Shown here one piece after another: positions 8,601 through 16,423 of a stretch of DNA of 21,023 nucleotides. Below the pieces are notes generated by a model that saw nothing but the letters and a program-made list of their open reading frames with translations, had not been told where the DNA came from and did no database searches. Both the position numbers and the translations under genes were made by a program. How positions within the stretch are numbered: position 1 is the first letter of the stretch; the number at the start of each line of letters is the position of its first letter. The stretch is from a virus, in IMG/VR virus record IMGVR_UViG_3300000405_000074, positions 1 to 21,023 of that record, one strand, 5' to 3'.

Positions 8601-11600
8601 GGGCATTGCGCACTTTGATGCTTGGGCAAAAATGTACGGGGAAGTGGTCACGGATTGGGAGCTATCACCCACGGGCAGCTACAAGCTGAACAGCCGGTTC
8701 AGCAAGTTTGTGAATTTGCCTGAGCTGATGCAGCGGTACCTGACGTTTGCCGACGTAATAAACCGCGATGATATTAAGAGCCTGCCGGTACCCAAGATAA
8801 AAGGCGGAAAGCCGAACAACATTATTGTTGAGCGCAGTGAAGACCAGGCGGAGTACATTGGTGTAGCCGTGAAAGACGAGCGCGGCAACGAAGTGTATCC
8901 GAAAGATTCACTGGTCTATCGTGCTGAAAACCTGCCAAAGAAGCCGGAAAAAGGCCAGGACAACATGCTCAAGATTATGAGCGATGCGCGTAAGGCCGCA
9001 TTGGATATGCGCCTGATTGACCCGGTACTGTATGGCGACAATCCCGATAGCAAGATCAACGAGGCCGCTGGCCGAATCAAAACCCTTTACGACAAGTGGA
9101 ATGACGACAAGGGCGCACAGCTGGTATTCATTGACCTAAGCACGCCCAAGGGCGCAAAAACACGGGAAGCTAACCGCATACGCGATTTGGTACAGCGCTC
9201 AGAGAACGGTGAAGATGCCGCAACTTTGCAGCTGGATAACATGAGCCCTGACGAGTTCGAAGCGATTGACGGTGATTTCAGCGTGTATGACGACTTGCGC
9301 CAGAAGCTGATTAACCTGGGTATTGCAGAATCTGAAATAGCGTTTATTCACGACGCCAACACCGATATGCAAAAAGCAGAACTGTTTGCCAAGGTGCGCA
9401 CGGGCCGCATCCGGGTAATGCTGGGATCTACCGCAAAGATGGGCGCCGGCATGAACGTACAGACCCGACTGGTGGCATTGCACCACATGGATGCGCCGTG
9501 GCGCCCTTCGGACCTTGAGCAGCGTGAAGGCCGCATAATCCGCCAGGGTAACGTGCTGTATGACCGTGACCCGAAAGGCTTTGAAATCGTGATTAACCGC
9601 TACGCGACCAAGCAAACGCTGGACAGTCGTATGTGGCAGACGATAGAAACCAAGGCCCGGTTTATTGAGCAGGTGCGCAAAGGCAACACCAGTACCCGCG
9701 AGGTTGAAGACCTTGGCATTGAGTCATCTAACGCCGCAGAAATGAAAGCCGCATCCAGCGGTAACCCGCTTGTTCTGGAAGAAATGGACCTTCGCCAGAA
9801 AGTGAGAAAACTGGAACAGGCAGAAGAAGAACACGATCGCGAGCAGTTTCGGGTGCGTGACGCTATTCGCCGGGAAAAAAGCATTGTTGAGCGTGGCAAG
9901 GATCGTTTGCTGAAGTTTGCGCAGGACGTGAAGAAAGCGAACGCCGCGCCGAAAGATTTCACCATGACCGTGAACGGCAAGAAGTTCGACAAACACAAGA
10001 ATGCCGGGCAAGAGATATTGGCCGAGGCTGTGAAAATGGCAAAATCCGGTACCGAATCCAGAGTCATTGGCAGCTATGCCGGCTTTGATGTGTCGCTTGA
10101 AAACATCGACGGTACCCGGTTTGTGATATCGATCGACGGCGCACTGGAGCACCAGGTTGATATTCAAGATTTGGACAAGGCAGACGCCACCGGTACCGCG
10201 CGCCGTGTCACCAACACTGTATCGGCCATTGACGGGCAGGCAAAACAGGCCGCCGCCAGGGTAAGGCTGGCAGAAAAAGACTTGCCGCAGCTGGAAGCGC
10301 AGGTGAAGGAGTGGGAACAAGCCGAGGAGCTGGCCAAAGCGAAAAGCAGGCACCAGCTGGTTATTGCCGAGTTGCAGCCGAAGAAAAAAGAGTCACAAGA
10401 GGGCGAGGTAGACAGCGACATAAGTTCTATGGCCACTCCCATAGATTCGCCAATGCCGCAATGGCGGGCCACATACCGGATACTGGGAGTAAGCCCAAGG
10501 CGCCCAGAGTCCGGAGTCATAACGGTAGGTGATCGAAATGTACGCCTTAAGCAAGAGGATGCGCCTACGCGCCGTGAAGGCATCCGAACCATGGTAATAG
10601 ACCTTATTGGCACAAGGCTTTATCAGCAAAAAATAAAAGGAAAATCAAAACTTGGGTTCTATCGTAAATCCAATAGCGAAGTAAGAATTGCAAACTTCGA
10701 TGATGTTGAAGTGATGGCGCACGAGCTGGCGCACTTTCTGGACATGCACTATTCGTTCAACGAGCGCTTTACCCGGGCCTACCGTGATCCGAGATACCTC
10801 GAAGAAGTTCAGGCCCTGTCCTACACCAGCAAGGATAAGCTAAAGACAACAGAGGGATTTGCCGAGTTCGTGCGCCTGTGGTTGACGCAGTACAGCGAGG
10901 CCAAGTCCCGGGCGCCGTTGTTCACTCAGAAGTTTGAAACGGTCCTGTCCAACGACAAGCCGCTGCAAAAGAAGCTGACCAACATGCAGGAAGAAATGCA
11001 CCGATGGTTTGGCCAGGGCGAATTGGCGCAACTGTATGCCGCTACAAGCGGCAACCAGTATACAAAAGCACAACAGCTTTCATTGATGATTTCCCGGCGC
11101 CCGGGACAGATGTGGCGGCAGCAGTATGTTGACAAGATCCACGCCGCCAAGGTCATGGGCCGCACTATAAACGGTGACATGCGCACCGCCAGCGAAGACG
11201 CTTACAAGCAACTTCAGCTGCTAAACGGCATTGAGGGCATAAGCCAGGAGTCGTTCAAGCACGGCGCTATAGTCATAAATGAGAATGGAGATATCACGTT
11301 CAAGGGCCCATCTCTACGTGATGTTTGGTCAAAGTCTTTGAAGTCGGGACCGAAAGTAGTGCGCGAGCAGGAACTGTATTGGGCCGCACGCCGCGCCAAG
11401 GAGCTCGCCGGCCAAGGCCGCGAGAACCGGATCAGCAAGGGAATGATTGACGAGGGCCTGGCCCTGGCGCGAAAGCACCCTCATTTTGTGCAGGCGTTCA
11501 GTGACTACCAGGAATACCGTAAGAACATGATGGAATTTTACGTGGATTCCGGCTATGTGACGCCCGATGCAGCTAAGGCAATGCTTAATCGTAACCGCAA

Positions 11601-13791
11601 CTACGTCCCTTTCCATCGTGTGGTTGAGAGCGTCAACGACACCTACACCGCAGGTTCTGGCTTTCAGCGCCTCAAGGGCGGGCAGCAAAACATAAAGCCA
11701 ATATTCGACAACACGATGATGCAGGAACAGCGGCATATGTATGCCGCACTCAAGGCCAGGGCCCTGCGAACGCTGTACGAGGACGCCTTGAACAGCCAGG
11801 ACAACGTGTTCCTTTCAAAGATTGGGCCAGACAGCAAACCGGTAAGAGCAGCGCTTGACCAGATGGTGTCAAAGACAGCCGGCGCCATGGCAGACCTGGG
11901 GATTACCATTTCAGAAGATGGAGTGTTCACAGGTGACGGTGAAACGATTGTCGACAAGGCAGATATTGAAGCCTACTACGAAAAAAACTCAGAAGAATTG
12001 ATGTTCTGGACGTTCGGACACAAGCCAAAGACCAGCGAAACGATGGTCGATAGCTTTATAGACCGACGCGGCAAGCGAGTATGGATTGAGATCCAGAAGG
12101 AAAACGAATTGTTGGTCGACATGCTTGACGGCATGGATAACGTGGCGATTCCAGAAGGATCCCTTGGCACAGCTGTTAAGTTTGCCATGGCCGTGAAGAA
12201 GTTTCAGACACTGACCATTACCAGCATGGCTCAATTTGCCGGGCCAAACGCAATACGTGACGCACAGCAGGCCTTCGTGCTGTCTGGTGGTAAGTTCGTT
12301 CCTGTGTGGGACACCATGAAAGGATTTGGAGCACAGCTTCACGCCTTGGTCAGCTCAAAAAGTGCATTGTCAGAGATGAGAGCGCAAGGCGGTCCCGTGG
12401 CCGGACGTGTAGGGACGTTTTATAACGACAACTGGGGGCTGGCGTCAGATTCGCCCGCTGCCCCACGCACGCCATTCTTCTACCCGACTCAATGGGCGAG
12501 CTCAGTGCTCGACATTTACATGGCTATTGTCGATTCGTTTGAGATCGCAACCCGTGTTGGATTCTATCTCAGGATGCGGCCGATTGTTGGCGCCAGGGAA
12601 GCTGCATGGCAGGCCAGGGAGATCAGCACCGACTTCCGTAAGCACGGAACCTACGCCCCGTGGGTGCTACTGCAACGGACAGTGCCATTCCTTGGCGCCT
12701 ATGTGCAGTCGGTCGATCGAGACATCAGGGCCCTGGCCGAGAACAAAGGGGAGATGACGCTGGCCAACCTGGTTAAAACCGAAAGCGGGCGGGCAACCTT
12801 GGCCGATATCAAGGTGCGAGTCTGGCTGGCCGGCAGCCTGATAATCACCATAACCGCCGTTCTAGCACTGTTGAACGACGATGAGGAGCGGTACCGGGCA
12901 CTGACACCGGACCAGAAGGTACGCTTCTACCATTTCTTCATTGGTGGACGTCACTACACTTTGCCGAAAGGCCACGGGTTTATTCAGCTTATTGGCCAGG
13001 GCACAGAATCGGCAATCGATGTTATAGGCCAACAGGAATCCAAAGCCGCTCAGAAGACCATGGCGTTCGCCGTTGCCTATCACTTTGGAATGGACGCTAC
13101 GCCAGGCATTATCAACCCTGTGGCAGAGATCCTACTGAACCGCACGTTCACAGGGGCGCCAGTGGTGTCTCGCTATGCAAAGGACCGGGAGCCGCGCTAT
13201 CAGTACGACGATCGCACGCCGCTGATCTACGTCAACGTGGGCCGGGAGCTGAACATCAGTCCGGACAAGGCTCACCACCTTATGCGGGGCTACACTGGCT
13301 ACCTGAGCGACTTCGTAGACGAGGCCAGTGAAAACCTGCTGTGGGACAACACTGCCTGGGGTGAACGACCCTTTGTCCGCGACTTTGCGAAGATGGCGGG
13401 TAAGCAGTTTAATCCGCGTGAGGTTCCGTATAGGACCAAGTGGACCGTTGGCTACTACGAGCTTCGGCAGCGGGCCTCGACAGCCCAGGCAAACCTTTCG
13501 TTTTTGGGCAAAGCACAGGCAATTCGTGACCAGCAGCCGCTTAAAAATTTCGCGTCAAATGAAGTCAATGCTTCCCTGGTGGCTATCAACAAAGTGTTTT
13601 CACAAATTGATTCTGCGTTCTCAAATCAAGGCGAGGTAATCGCCAGCATAAAATACAACCCAGAGCTGTCCGCCAAAGAAAAGGAGCGGGATATTGAATC
13701 CTGGTACGCGCAAAAGAACGAGGTTATGAAAGACGTGTATCAGCAAGTTGTTAAAGAAATTGAAAAAGTGGAAGCCAAGGTTTCACAATAA
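2611..13791 (+). CDS. Giant polyvalent virion protein: ejection-like N-terminus, DNA N6-adenine methyltransferase, SNF2-type helicase, zincin-like segment, LPD38-like C-terminus
   Basis: The protein has 3726 residues from ATG 2611, preceded by GAGGTAG at 2602-2608; the frame is open from further upstream but lacks a comparable ribosome site. Regions in order: residues 1-60 resemble ejection-protein N-termini (ALERAHLAGDTEGAKELA). Residues about 155-420 are a Gly/Ala-rich, partly hydrophobic helical region ending in GLAGLVAGGTFGGAVG. Residues about 420-945 are a low-complexity linker. From about 950 a methyltransferase has motif I EPSVGTGNF (from 1070) and catalytic NPPF (1136-1139), the N6-adenine class. 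The SNF2-type helicase has Walker A GSGKT (1757-1761), DEAH (1919-1922), TGTPISN (1971-1977) and motif VI QREGRIIRQGN (2304-2314). A charged coiled coil follows near 2390-2440. An HELAH zinc-binding motif (2704-2708) has a possible third ligand Glu2752. The C-terminus holds a hydrophobic span near 3404-3420 within a region like LPD38 of phage polyvalent proteins. P1 DarB, a virion methylase-helicase, protects injected DNA from type I restriction, so a similar in-virion defence role is inferred. Over residues about 806-916 the frame overlaps a second ORF and its codon use becomes abnormal. Confidence 0.9.
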   Translation: MSENQQPSKDQLLNALERAHLAGDTEGAKELARWHNEIYQPQPEPEVAQEGPGMPPLNLQPDTGSKIADAGRRGSDSSIGPANDPGTGLTAEEMAATPQPSDQSTVANTSEQVALNRNLLKEQFPEQYESPSASPARSTPGKPEQESPSFNAARGAVERSGDLAAGLGTSINTAAQAAEDKFGVGGLVWDGEGLIPKYLNAQDYSDFLAEGGSDLGAVATDNLKNIDAGYVPENTWESVKAEFSEGGVFSASAYGEVLAYGFEQGIKSVPDMVAVTLSLPAYVIARSGEIGETRAQNKGKEKAELTDIVEAAPFALGSAILERIGARGITQAGAEAFGAAALKRGVKAAAKRIAAAGGSATLRESGTEFVQEGILEYLGERFGTDAKLDVAEAFDRGLAGLVAGGTFGGAVGTSVATGREIARPSQAAELGQALNEGVDNADFVPADQAVTDSLDPSRAQVEQTQASQRPSMAELVSQKMKERGFDFTPRPGQMPPGINVPFQPAQSQQQEQTVPVETERQQNTEQREKEIVPEESQTLDVYAEVQSNGSYTVLTTPAGQPLDVSPAQNARIEPVATSVPIEAHRSLKTNAGRESVKTLKRSYKNAAVSGQPVTGNKDRSSKITEQKKDAEKGKVGGTVGSGEVKLTATGRKTTPVPKIKTDTPRKSTSSVKNIEKWLIENAVEEAKARGDNFNLRQFEGIDLKNLSQADKDSAEQYLFGDNQPPVIPSILKDIGSEAQQNAPTEVDSSKDFRALQSRIDNINKEIDAERIRVKSESVTRAINNSQLNDQQKQELLRQLPEESTNEPTELDQQGQDPLAGEPAKVLPEPEDTEDTGTDAETGSGTNVPAGGRAGTSRVPAGRGVPDGTGEIPVSPGRTGERADGQQRAGDPEQRPADNEPDTGSGEPATRGSEANVDATEKAAKEAPTPKGATTQRSKPAGERPDKYFTLTPEMNIGAGGAKTKFKNNLQAIQTLKQLIEEGRQATPEQQRTLAGYVGFGGIPQAFVGDGGKITKGWEKEVKQLQEALTDAEYDAARRSTQDAHYTSPEIVSEIWNAVKNMGFQGGRVLEPSVGTGNFLGLMPGGVRSKSSIAGVELDHITGGIAQKLYPGANIQAPLGFQEFTMPDNYFDLAIGNPPFGSQKLYDGKRKALSKMSIHNYFFAKSMAGLKPNGVLAMVVSSRLMDGSNKMARDYLAERGDLLGAVRLPNNAFLKNAGTQVTTDIIFMRKRAEGEQATGNSWSVVNTIKDAKGIDVPLNEYFDRNPSMMLGEWGAYGSMYGQNEPALVAREGQDTNALLREALASLPKDFMTKAETDAVSEEVQLPTSIENVKVGSMFLDGDQISIRLESEMGKERSEPVDMPSKKAEDRVRGLIKVRDVFADLRKAQLTDNVKDESLAVLRDRLNRTYDQFVSKNGPINLDANKRLFRDDPTWPQLAALEESFDKGISATVSKKTGETARNPSAKKAAIFRTRTQQPYKAPDKASTAKDSLTASLSEKGRVDMAYMSQLYGKTESAIVAELGDLVFESTPNNWESRDEYLSGNVKGKLAMAERMAKDTPRYQRNVDALKDVQPEDIEAVDIRVKTGAHWLPPEVVTAFVNHILGNETGKAVYNPVLAKWSISGGARDAAATQYGTDRSTVKDVLNAAVNEKSIAIRDPIGNKETVLNESATNAANEKVNRVKAEFRRWVWSDDTRREMLTRLYNDTFNTDRVREYDGSHLTFPGKVGDDILKLKPHQANAAWRIVQSGTTLLDHVVGSGKTFTMIAGSMELRRTGRAKKPMFVVPNHLVGQWAEDFTKLYPNANILAATKRDFEKGNRKRLFARIATGDWDAVIVAHSSFGKVEMDAEFQERFINQQIRDIDTAIATIRDQEGKSSRSVKDSEKQKERLQERLKRLFDSENKDDNLTFNELGVDALFLDEAHEFKNLGFATGMTRVAGLGDPKGSQKAADMFMKVQSIMERTGGNNVIFATGTPISNTMAEMYTVQRFLDYQTLQDQGIAHFDAWAKMYGEVVTDWELSPTGSYKLNSRFSKFVNLPELMQRYLTFADVINRDDIKSLPVPKIKGGKPNNIIVERSEDQAEYIGVAVKDERGNEVYPKDSLVYRAENLPKKPEKGQDNMLKIMSDARKAALDMRLIDPVLYGDNPDSKINEAAGRIKTLYDKWNDDKGAQLVFIDLSTPKGAKTREANRIRDLVQRSENGEDAATLQLDNMSPDEFEAIDGDFSVYDDLRQKLINLGIAESEIAFIHDANTDMQKAELFAKVRTGRIRVMLGSTAKMGAGMNVQTRLVALHHMDAPWRPSDLEQREGRIIRQGNVLYDRDPKGFEIVINRYATKQTLDSRMWQTIETKARFIEQVRKGNTSTREVEDLGIESSNAAEMKAASSGNPLVLEEMDLRQKVRKLEQAEEEHDREQFRVRDAIRREKSIVERGKDRLLKFAQDVKKANAAPKDFTMTVNGKKFDKHKNAGQEILAEAVKMAKSGTESRVIGSYAGFDVSLENIDGTRFVISIDGALEHQVDIQDLDKADATGTARRVTNTVSAIDGQAKQAAARVRLAEKDLPQLEAQVKEWEQAEELAKAKSRHQLVIAELQPKKKESQEGEVDSDISSMATPIDSPMPQWRATYRILGVSPRRPESGVITVGDRNVRLKQEDAPTRREGIRTMVIDLIGTRLYQQKIKGKSKLGFYRKSNSEVRIANFDDVEVMAHELAHFLDMHYSFNERFTRAYRDPRYLEEVQALSYTSKDKLKTTEGFAEFVRLWLTQYSEAKSRAPLFTQKFETVLSNDKPLQKKLTNMQEEMHRWFGQGELAQLYAATSGNQYTKAQQLSLMISRRPGQMWRQQYVDKIHAAKVMGRTINGDMRTASEDAYKQLQLLNGIEGISQESFKHGAIVINENGDITFKGPSLRDVWSKSLKSGPKVVREQELYWAARRAKELAGQGRENRISKGMIDEGLALARKHPHFVQAFSDYQEYRKNMMEFYVDSGYVTPDAAKAMLNRNRNYVPFHRVVESVNDTYTAGSGFQRLKGGQQNIKPIFDNTMMQEQRHMYAALKARALRTLYEDALNSQDNVFLSKIGPDSKPVRAALDQMVSKTAGAMADLGITISEDGVFTGDGETIVDKADIEAYYEKNSEELMFWTFGHKPKTSETMVDSFIDRRGKRVWIEIQKENELLVDMLDGMDNVAIPEGSLGTAVKFAMAVKKFQTLTITSMAQFAGPNAIRDAQQAFVLSGGKFVPVWDTMKGFGAQLHALVSSKSALSEMRAQGGPVAGRVGTFYNDNWGLASDSPAAPRTPFFYPTQWASSVLDIYMAIVDSFEIATRVGFYLRMRPIVGAREAAWQAREISTDFRKHGTYAPWVLLQRTVPFLGAYVQSVDRDIRALAENKGEMTLANLVKTESGRATLADIKVRVWLAGSLIITITAVLALLNDDEERYRALTPDQKVRFYHFFIGGRHYTLPKGHGFIQLIGQGTESAIDVIGQQESKAAQKTMAFAVAYHFGMDATPGIINPVAEILLNRTFTGAPVVSRYAKDREPRYQYDDRTPLIYVNVGRELNISPDKAHHLMRGYTGYLSDFVDEASENLLWDNTAWGERPFVRDFAKMAGKQFNPREVPYRTKWTVGYYELRQRASTAQANLSFLGKAQAIRDQQPLKNFASNEVNASLVAINKVFSQIDSAFSNQGEVIASIKYNPELSAKEKERDIESWYAQKNEVMKDVYQQVVKEIEKVEAKVSQ
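5024..5359 (+). CDS. Candidate overlapping gene nested out of frame in the giant gene
   Basis: This 111-residue ORF lies in the +2 frame relative to position 1, wholly inside the giant gene. Its ATG follows AGAGGAAAG (5010-5018), leaving 5 bases before the start and 9 after the GAGG core. The peptide looks like a normal small soluble protein: an amphipathic helical part with HWQENRPKFYQSLKTQ, then ELEQAGFQPDEAYQMVREKY and LFPPGEPE, and a hydrophilic tail. By hand count, G/C at third codon positions is 89 of 111 in this frame, but only 38 of 110 in the giant gene's frame over the same bases; a sample of the giant gene elsewhere (6001-6060) gave 12 of 20. The giant protein there is a P/G/T/E/R-rich linker using GGA, CGA, CCA and ACA codons. 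Protein-like sequence begins exactly at the ATG. I do not recognise a named family with certainty. Confidence 0.7.
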   Translation: MNLQNWINKARIHWQENRPKFYQSLKTQRTLEPMLKQAAEQTYQQVDELEQAGFQPDEAYQMVREKYLFPPGEPESEQMDSNGPAILNSALQTMSRTLEVENPQPEDQRQT

Positions 13792-13800
13792 CCAAAATGC

Positions 13801-13854
13801 GCATGGCGAAATGCCATAGGCTATAATCAGCCAAAGACAACCAGGGGAAAGATC
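13801..13854 (+). promoter_or_regulatory. Candidate promoter and ribosome site for the tailspike gene
   Basis: The 63-bp gap after the giant gene holds a perfect -10 hexamer TATAAT at 13822-13827. A small hairpin ATGGC-GAAAT-GCCAT lies just upstream (13803-13817). No good -35 box stands 17 bp away (GCGCAT), and there is no TGn extension, so the promoter is weak or factor-dependent if real. AGGGGAAAG at 13843-13851 is a good ribosome site for the ATG at 13855. A separate tailspike promoter would allow the spike to be made in larger amounts than the ejection proteins. Confidence 0.4.
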
Positions 13855-16284
13855 ATGGCAGTATCAATTATTGGCCCAAAATTCTACGCATTCGACAACG
13901 AAACCGGTAACCCGTTGGCTTTCGGCAAGGTCTACACCTACCAGGCAGGCACCAACACGCCAAAGGCCACGTTTCAGAGCGAGGATGCTGTAACCGAAAA
14001 CACCAATCCGGTTGTCCTGAATGGCGCCGGGTACGCTGACATCTACCTCATTGGCAGCTACAAGATCGTTGTAAAGGACGCAGACGGTGTTGATGTCTGG
14101 ACAGCGGACCCCGTAAGCGATCCGTCCGGGCTTCAGAAAGAATGGCAGAGTGAGCGAGCCGCAACGCAGGTGTCGCCGACCAGCTTCACATTGGTGGGCA
14201 ATTACACCGATGTTTACCAGGCCGGTAAAGCGGTGAAGATGGACGACGCAACCATCATTTACGGCCATATCGACAGTGTTCAATACCTGAACGGGAATAC
14301 TGTTGTTGAAGTTACGGCGGATTCGTCACTGACTTCAGACCTTAGCCGGGCTTGGGTTAGCCTTTTGACAAGGAGAGGCTTGCCAGAGTCTGTAGGAAGG
14401 TTTATCACTGCGACAAGCATTGCAGAAATTGCAGCCTACTCCGCGCCGGTTGGCTATGTTTTTAGCCTTAATGCTGGCGGGCGATCTGGTGTTTTTGACG
14501 TTGTTGCTGGTGACTTCTCCACTGAGCTGGCTGCGGATACTTTAAACGGTGTTTATGTTGGCTTGGCGGATAATCCAACGGGCACCAATAAAGTGGCAAA
14601 GCGCCGGGGAAGCACGGCTTTTAACGTCAATTGGTTTGGGGCTATTGGTAACGGATCTTACGATAACTCAGATTCTTTTCAGGCGTGTGCAAACCTTGCG
14701 TCTGCTTCTTCTATTGCGTTAAACCAAGTTGTTACGGTAAATGTTCCGGCTGGCGATTACAGACTATCTAGCCGGGCTGTTTTTGATGTTTCTTTAGGGG
14801 CGGGAGCTAGGGGTATAGTCCTTAACGGTGCAGGAATGCACTCTACAAGGCTGGTTGCTGATGAGTCGAATACTGATGGATGTATTAAAATGACATCAGA
14901 CGGCAACATTGAACTTTTTGAAGTTAATGAGATTTCATTTGTTAGTACGTTAAATTATGATTCAGCAACAAGCAACGGAGTAGCACTACTTATACAATCT
15001 ACGCTGACACTCGGTGATGGCGGCTGGGGAGAGCAAGTTAATAGAACTGTTTATATTAACAAGGTTTTTATAGGGCCATATGGAGACACTATTTTAAAAA
15101 TAAATGGTGGAGAAGTTGGCAACTTTTCAAAAGGCATTGAAATACGAAACAAATGGTGGCCCGTAATTCAAGACAGTTTTTTACTTGGAAGCGATGAACA
15201 GTTACTAGAAAATATGACAGGCCGTAAACATGCAATTCACTGCTATAAGTGCTACTCCCCAGAGTTTATTCACAATCAAATTGTTAAGTTTTGGGAGAAC
15301 GGAATATTTTGCGAACAAAACGAAGACGAAGATTTTAGGTTACAAGATTCCTTCTTAGTTGGCCAGTATAAGGGTTTTGTCCTAATTCATCCTCAAAGTA
15401 GTAAAGATAATTTATATGAACCCGGTGGAGCAATTTCTAATAACCACATATATTCTCACAAAGCCGGTTTGCATATTAGGTATCACAGACAAGTTTTAAT
15501 AAACAATAACTACTTTTACGTTCCTAGAGGGAATGAGTTAAACCAAGGTCAGACAGGGCTGCCTTCTAGTATTTGGTTGGAAGGCACTGCGGATATAACT
15601 ATAAATGACAATCAATTTTTAGAACCTGGATTTTATGTTGATGAGGGTAATAGCTCAGTTGGTATAAAATGTACATATAGGGCAATCGGCGTAAATATTC
15701 TTGACAATCATTTTAATTCCGGAGGGACAGGGGTTTATCTTTCATCAGATATATTAGATTCTGTTATTATTGAGGGTAACAACTTTGGAGGAATGACAGT
15801 ATGGGGTAGTATTGTAAAAAAGGTTAATGACAAATCTGAGGTTGCAATATTTTCAAACACTTGGTTTGTGCCAGGCTTTGGGAGTGCAACAAGAACAACA
15901 GAAAGCATGCGAGCTCCAAGCAACGGTGCGGCAATAGCTGATATTATTTCATCAACACGCTCAGATTATGCAACTAAATCAGACGCTAAAATACTTGACA
16001 GATCAGTTTATGGTACTCTTTCTGATGGATCATCTCAGGGTATTACCGAGGCTTTTGGGTTTGACGACAACACAGAAGCTGCTCCTAAACTTTACAAAAA
16101 GATATTTTTTAAGACTTCTGAAGGTATTACTGCAACACTTAAAATTACACCCCCTGATGTAGCTGGAGAAACTTGTTTAACTCTTTTATGGTTTAATGGC
16201 ACAAGTTTAATTATTAAACCTGTTCTAGTTGGGGATGCTGATAGCGGAGGAACTGGCTATAGAGCTTTAATTATAGGAAATTAA
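13855..16284 (+). CDS. Tailspike protein with beta-helix receptor-binding domain
   Basis: This is an 809-residue protein. Residues 1 to about 110 form a small beta-rich virion anchor (FYAFDNETGNPLAFGKVYTY, then ATFQSEDAVTENTNPVVL), of the kind found at the N-terminus of many podovirus tail fibres and spikes. A linker runs to about residue 255. At 258-275, NWFGAIGNGSYDNSDSFQ matches the entry turn of pectate-lyase-3 type right-handed beta-helices. Further on come many short repeats such as ISNNHIYSHKAGLHI, VLINNNYFYV and VNILDNHF, the rung pattern of a parallel beta-helix. Such spikes bind, and often cut, surface polysaccharide; catalytic residues cannot be assigned by eye. The base composition changes inside the gene: 14101-14160 is 62% GC while 15121-15180 and 15661-15720 are 35% and 32%, so the receptor-binding part was probably acquired separately from the anchor. 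Confidence 0.9.
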   Translation: MAVSIIGPKFYAFDNETGNPLAFGKVYTYQAGTNTPKATFQSEDAVTENTNPVVLNGAGYADIYLIGSYKIVVKDADGVDVWTADPVSDPSGLQKEWQSERAATQVSPTSFTLVGNYTDVYQAGKAVKMDDATIIYGHIDSVQYLNGNTVVEVTADSSLTSDLSRAWVSLLTRRGLPESVGRFITATSIAEIAAYSAPVGYVFSLNAGGRSGVFDVVAGDFSTELAADTLNGVYVGLADNPTGTNKVAKRRGSTAFNVNWFGAIGNGSYDNSDSFQACANLASASSIALNQVVTVNVPAGDYRLSSRAVFDVSLGAGARGIVLNGAGMHSTRLVADESNTDGCIKMTSDGNIELFEVNEISFVSTLNYDSATSNGVALLIQSTLTLGDGGWGEQVNRTVYINKVFIGPYGDTILKINGGEVGNFSKGIEIRNKWWPVIQDSFLLGSDEQLLENMTGRKHAIHCYKCYSPEFIHNQIVKFWENGIFCEQNEDEDFRLQDSFLVGQYKGFVLIHPQSSKDNLYEPGGAISNNHIYSHKAGLHIRYHRQVLINNNYFYVPRGNELNQGQTGLPSSIWLEGTADITINDNQFLEPGFYVDEGNSSVGIKCTYRAIGVNILDNHFNSGGTGVYLSSDILDSVIIEGNNFGGMTVWGSIVKKVNDKSEVAIFSNTWFVPGFGSATRTTESMRAPSNGAAIADIISSTRSDYATKSDAKILDRSVYGTLSDGSSQGITEAFGFDDNTEAAPKLYKKIFFKTSEGITATLKITPPDVAGETCLTLLWFNGTSLIIKPVLVGDADSGGTGYRALIIGN

Positions 16285-16339
16285 TATCAGTAATTAATTT
16301 TTTATTTAAACCAGAAAAAACTTATTCGAGGCTAAAATC

Positions 16340-16423
16340 ATGATATACGCACAATACTTTAGCCAAGAAGAATTCCGCGAATGGGCCGAAGACATGAGCC
16401 CGCGCCTAGTAAAGCGGAATTAA
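16340..16423 (+). CDS. Short ORF, probable 5' remnant of a truncated gene
   Basis: This 27-codon ORF begins at ATG 16340 with CGAGG at 16327-16331, eight bases upstream, which is a very good ribosome site. It encodes MIYAQYFSQEEFREWAEDMS followed by PRLVKRN and TAA. The sequence reads like the start of a longer protein: YFSxxEFREW...MSPRL resembles the opening of phage peptidoglycan-active or M15-peptidase-like enzymes (from memory, unverified). It stops abruptly where the opposite-strand operon ends. Its TAA (16421-16423) shares the TTAA palindrome with the stop of the convergent DUF1367-like gene. It may be a relic cut by recombination, or a true tiny gene. The 55 bp between the tailspike stop and this ATG are AT-rich and show no clear hairpin terminator. 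Confidence 0.45.
   Translation: MIYAQYFSQEEFREWAEDMSPRLVKRN

Noticed and set aside
9724-10353. A 209-codon minus-strand ORF opposite the helicase coiled-coil region.
   Set aside because: It is Cys/Phe/His-rich with no start signal, and it lies opposite a charged coiled-coil reading frame, which tends to leave the antisense frame open. It is best read as a shadow.
16205-16219. Perfect inverted repeat GTTTAATTATTAAAC near the end of the tailspike gene.
   Set aside because: It lies within coding sequence in an AT-rich stretch where such palindromes arise easily, has a weak all-A/T stem, and is not followed by a T-run in a terminator position.
16285-16339. Possible terminator after the tailspike (T-run near 16298).
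   Set aside because: No GC-containing hairpin precedes the T-run; the region is simply AT-rich.
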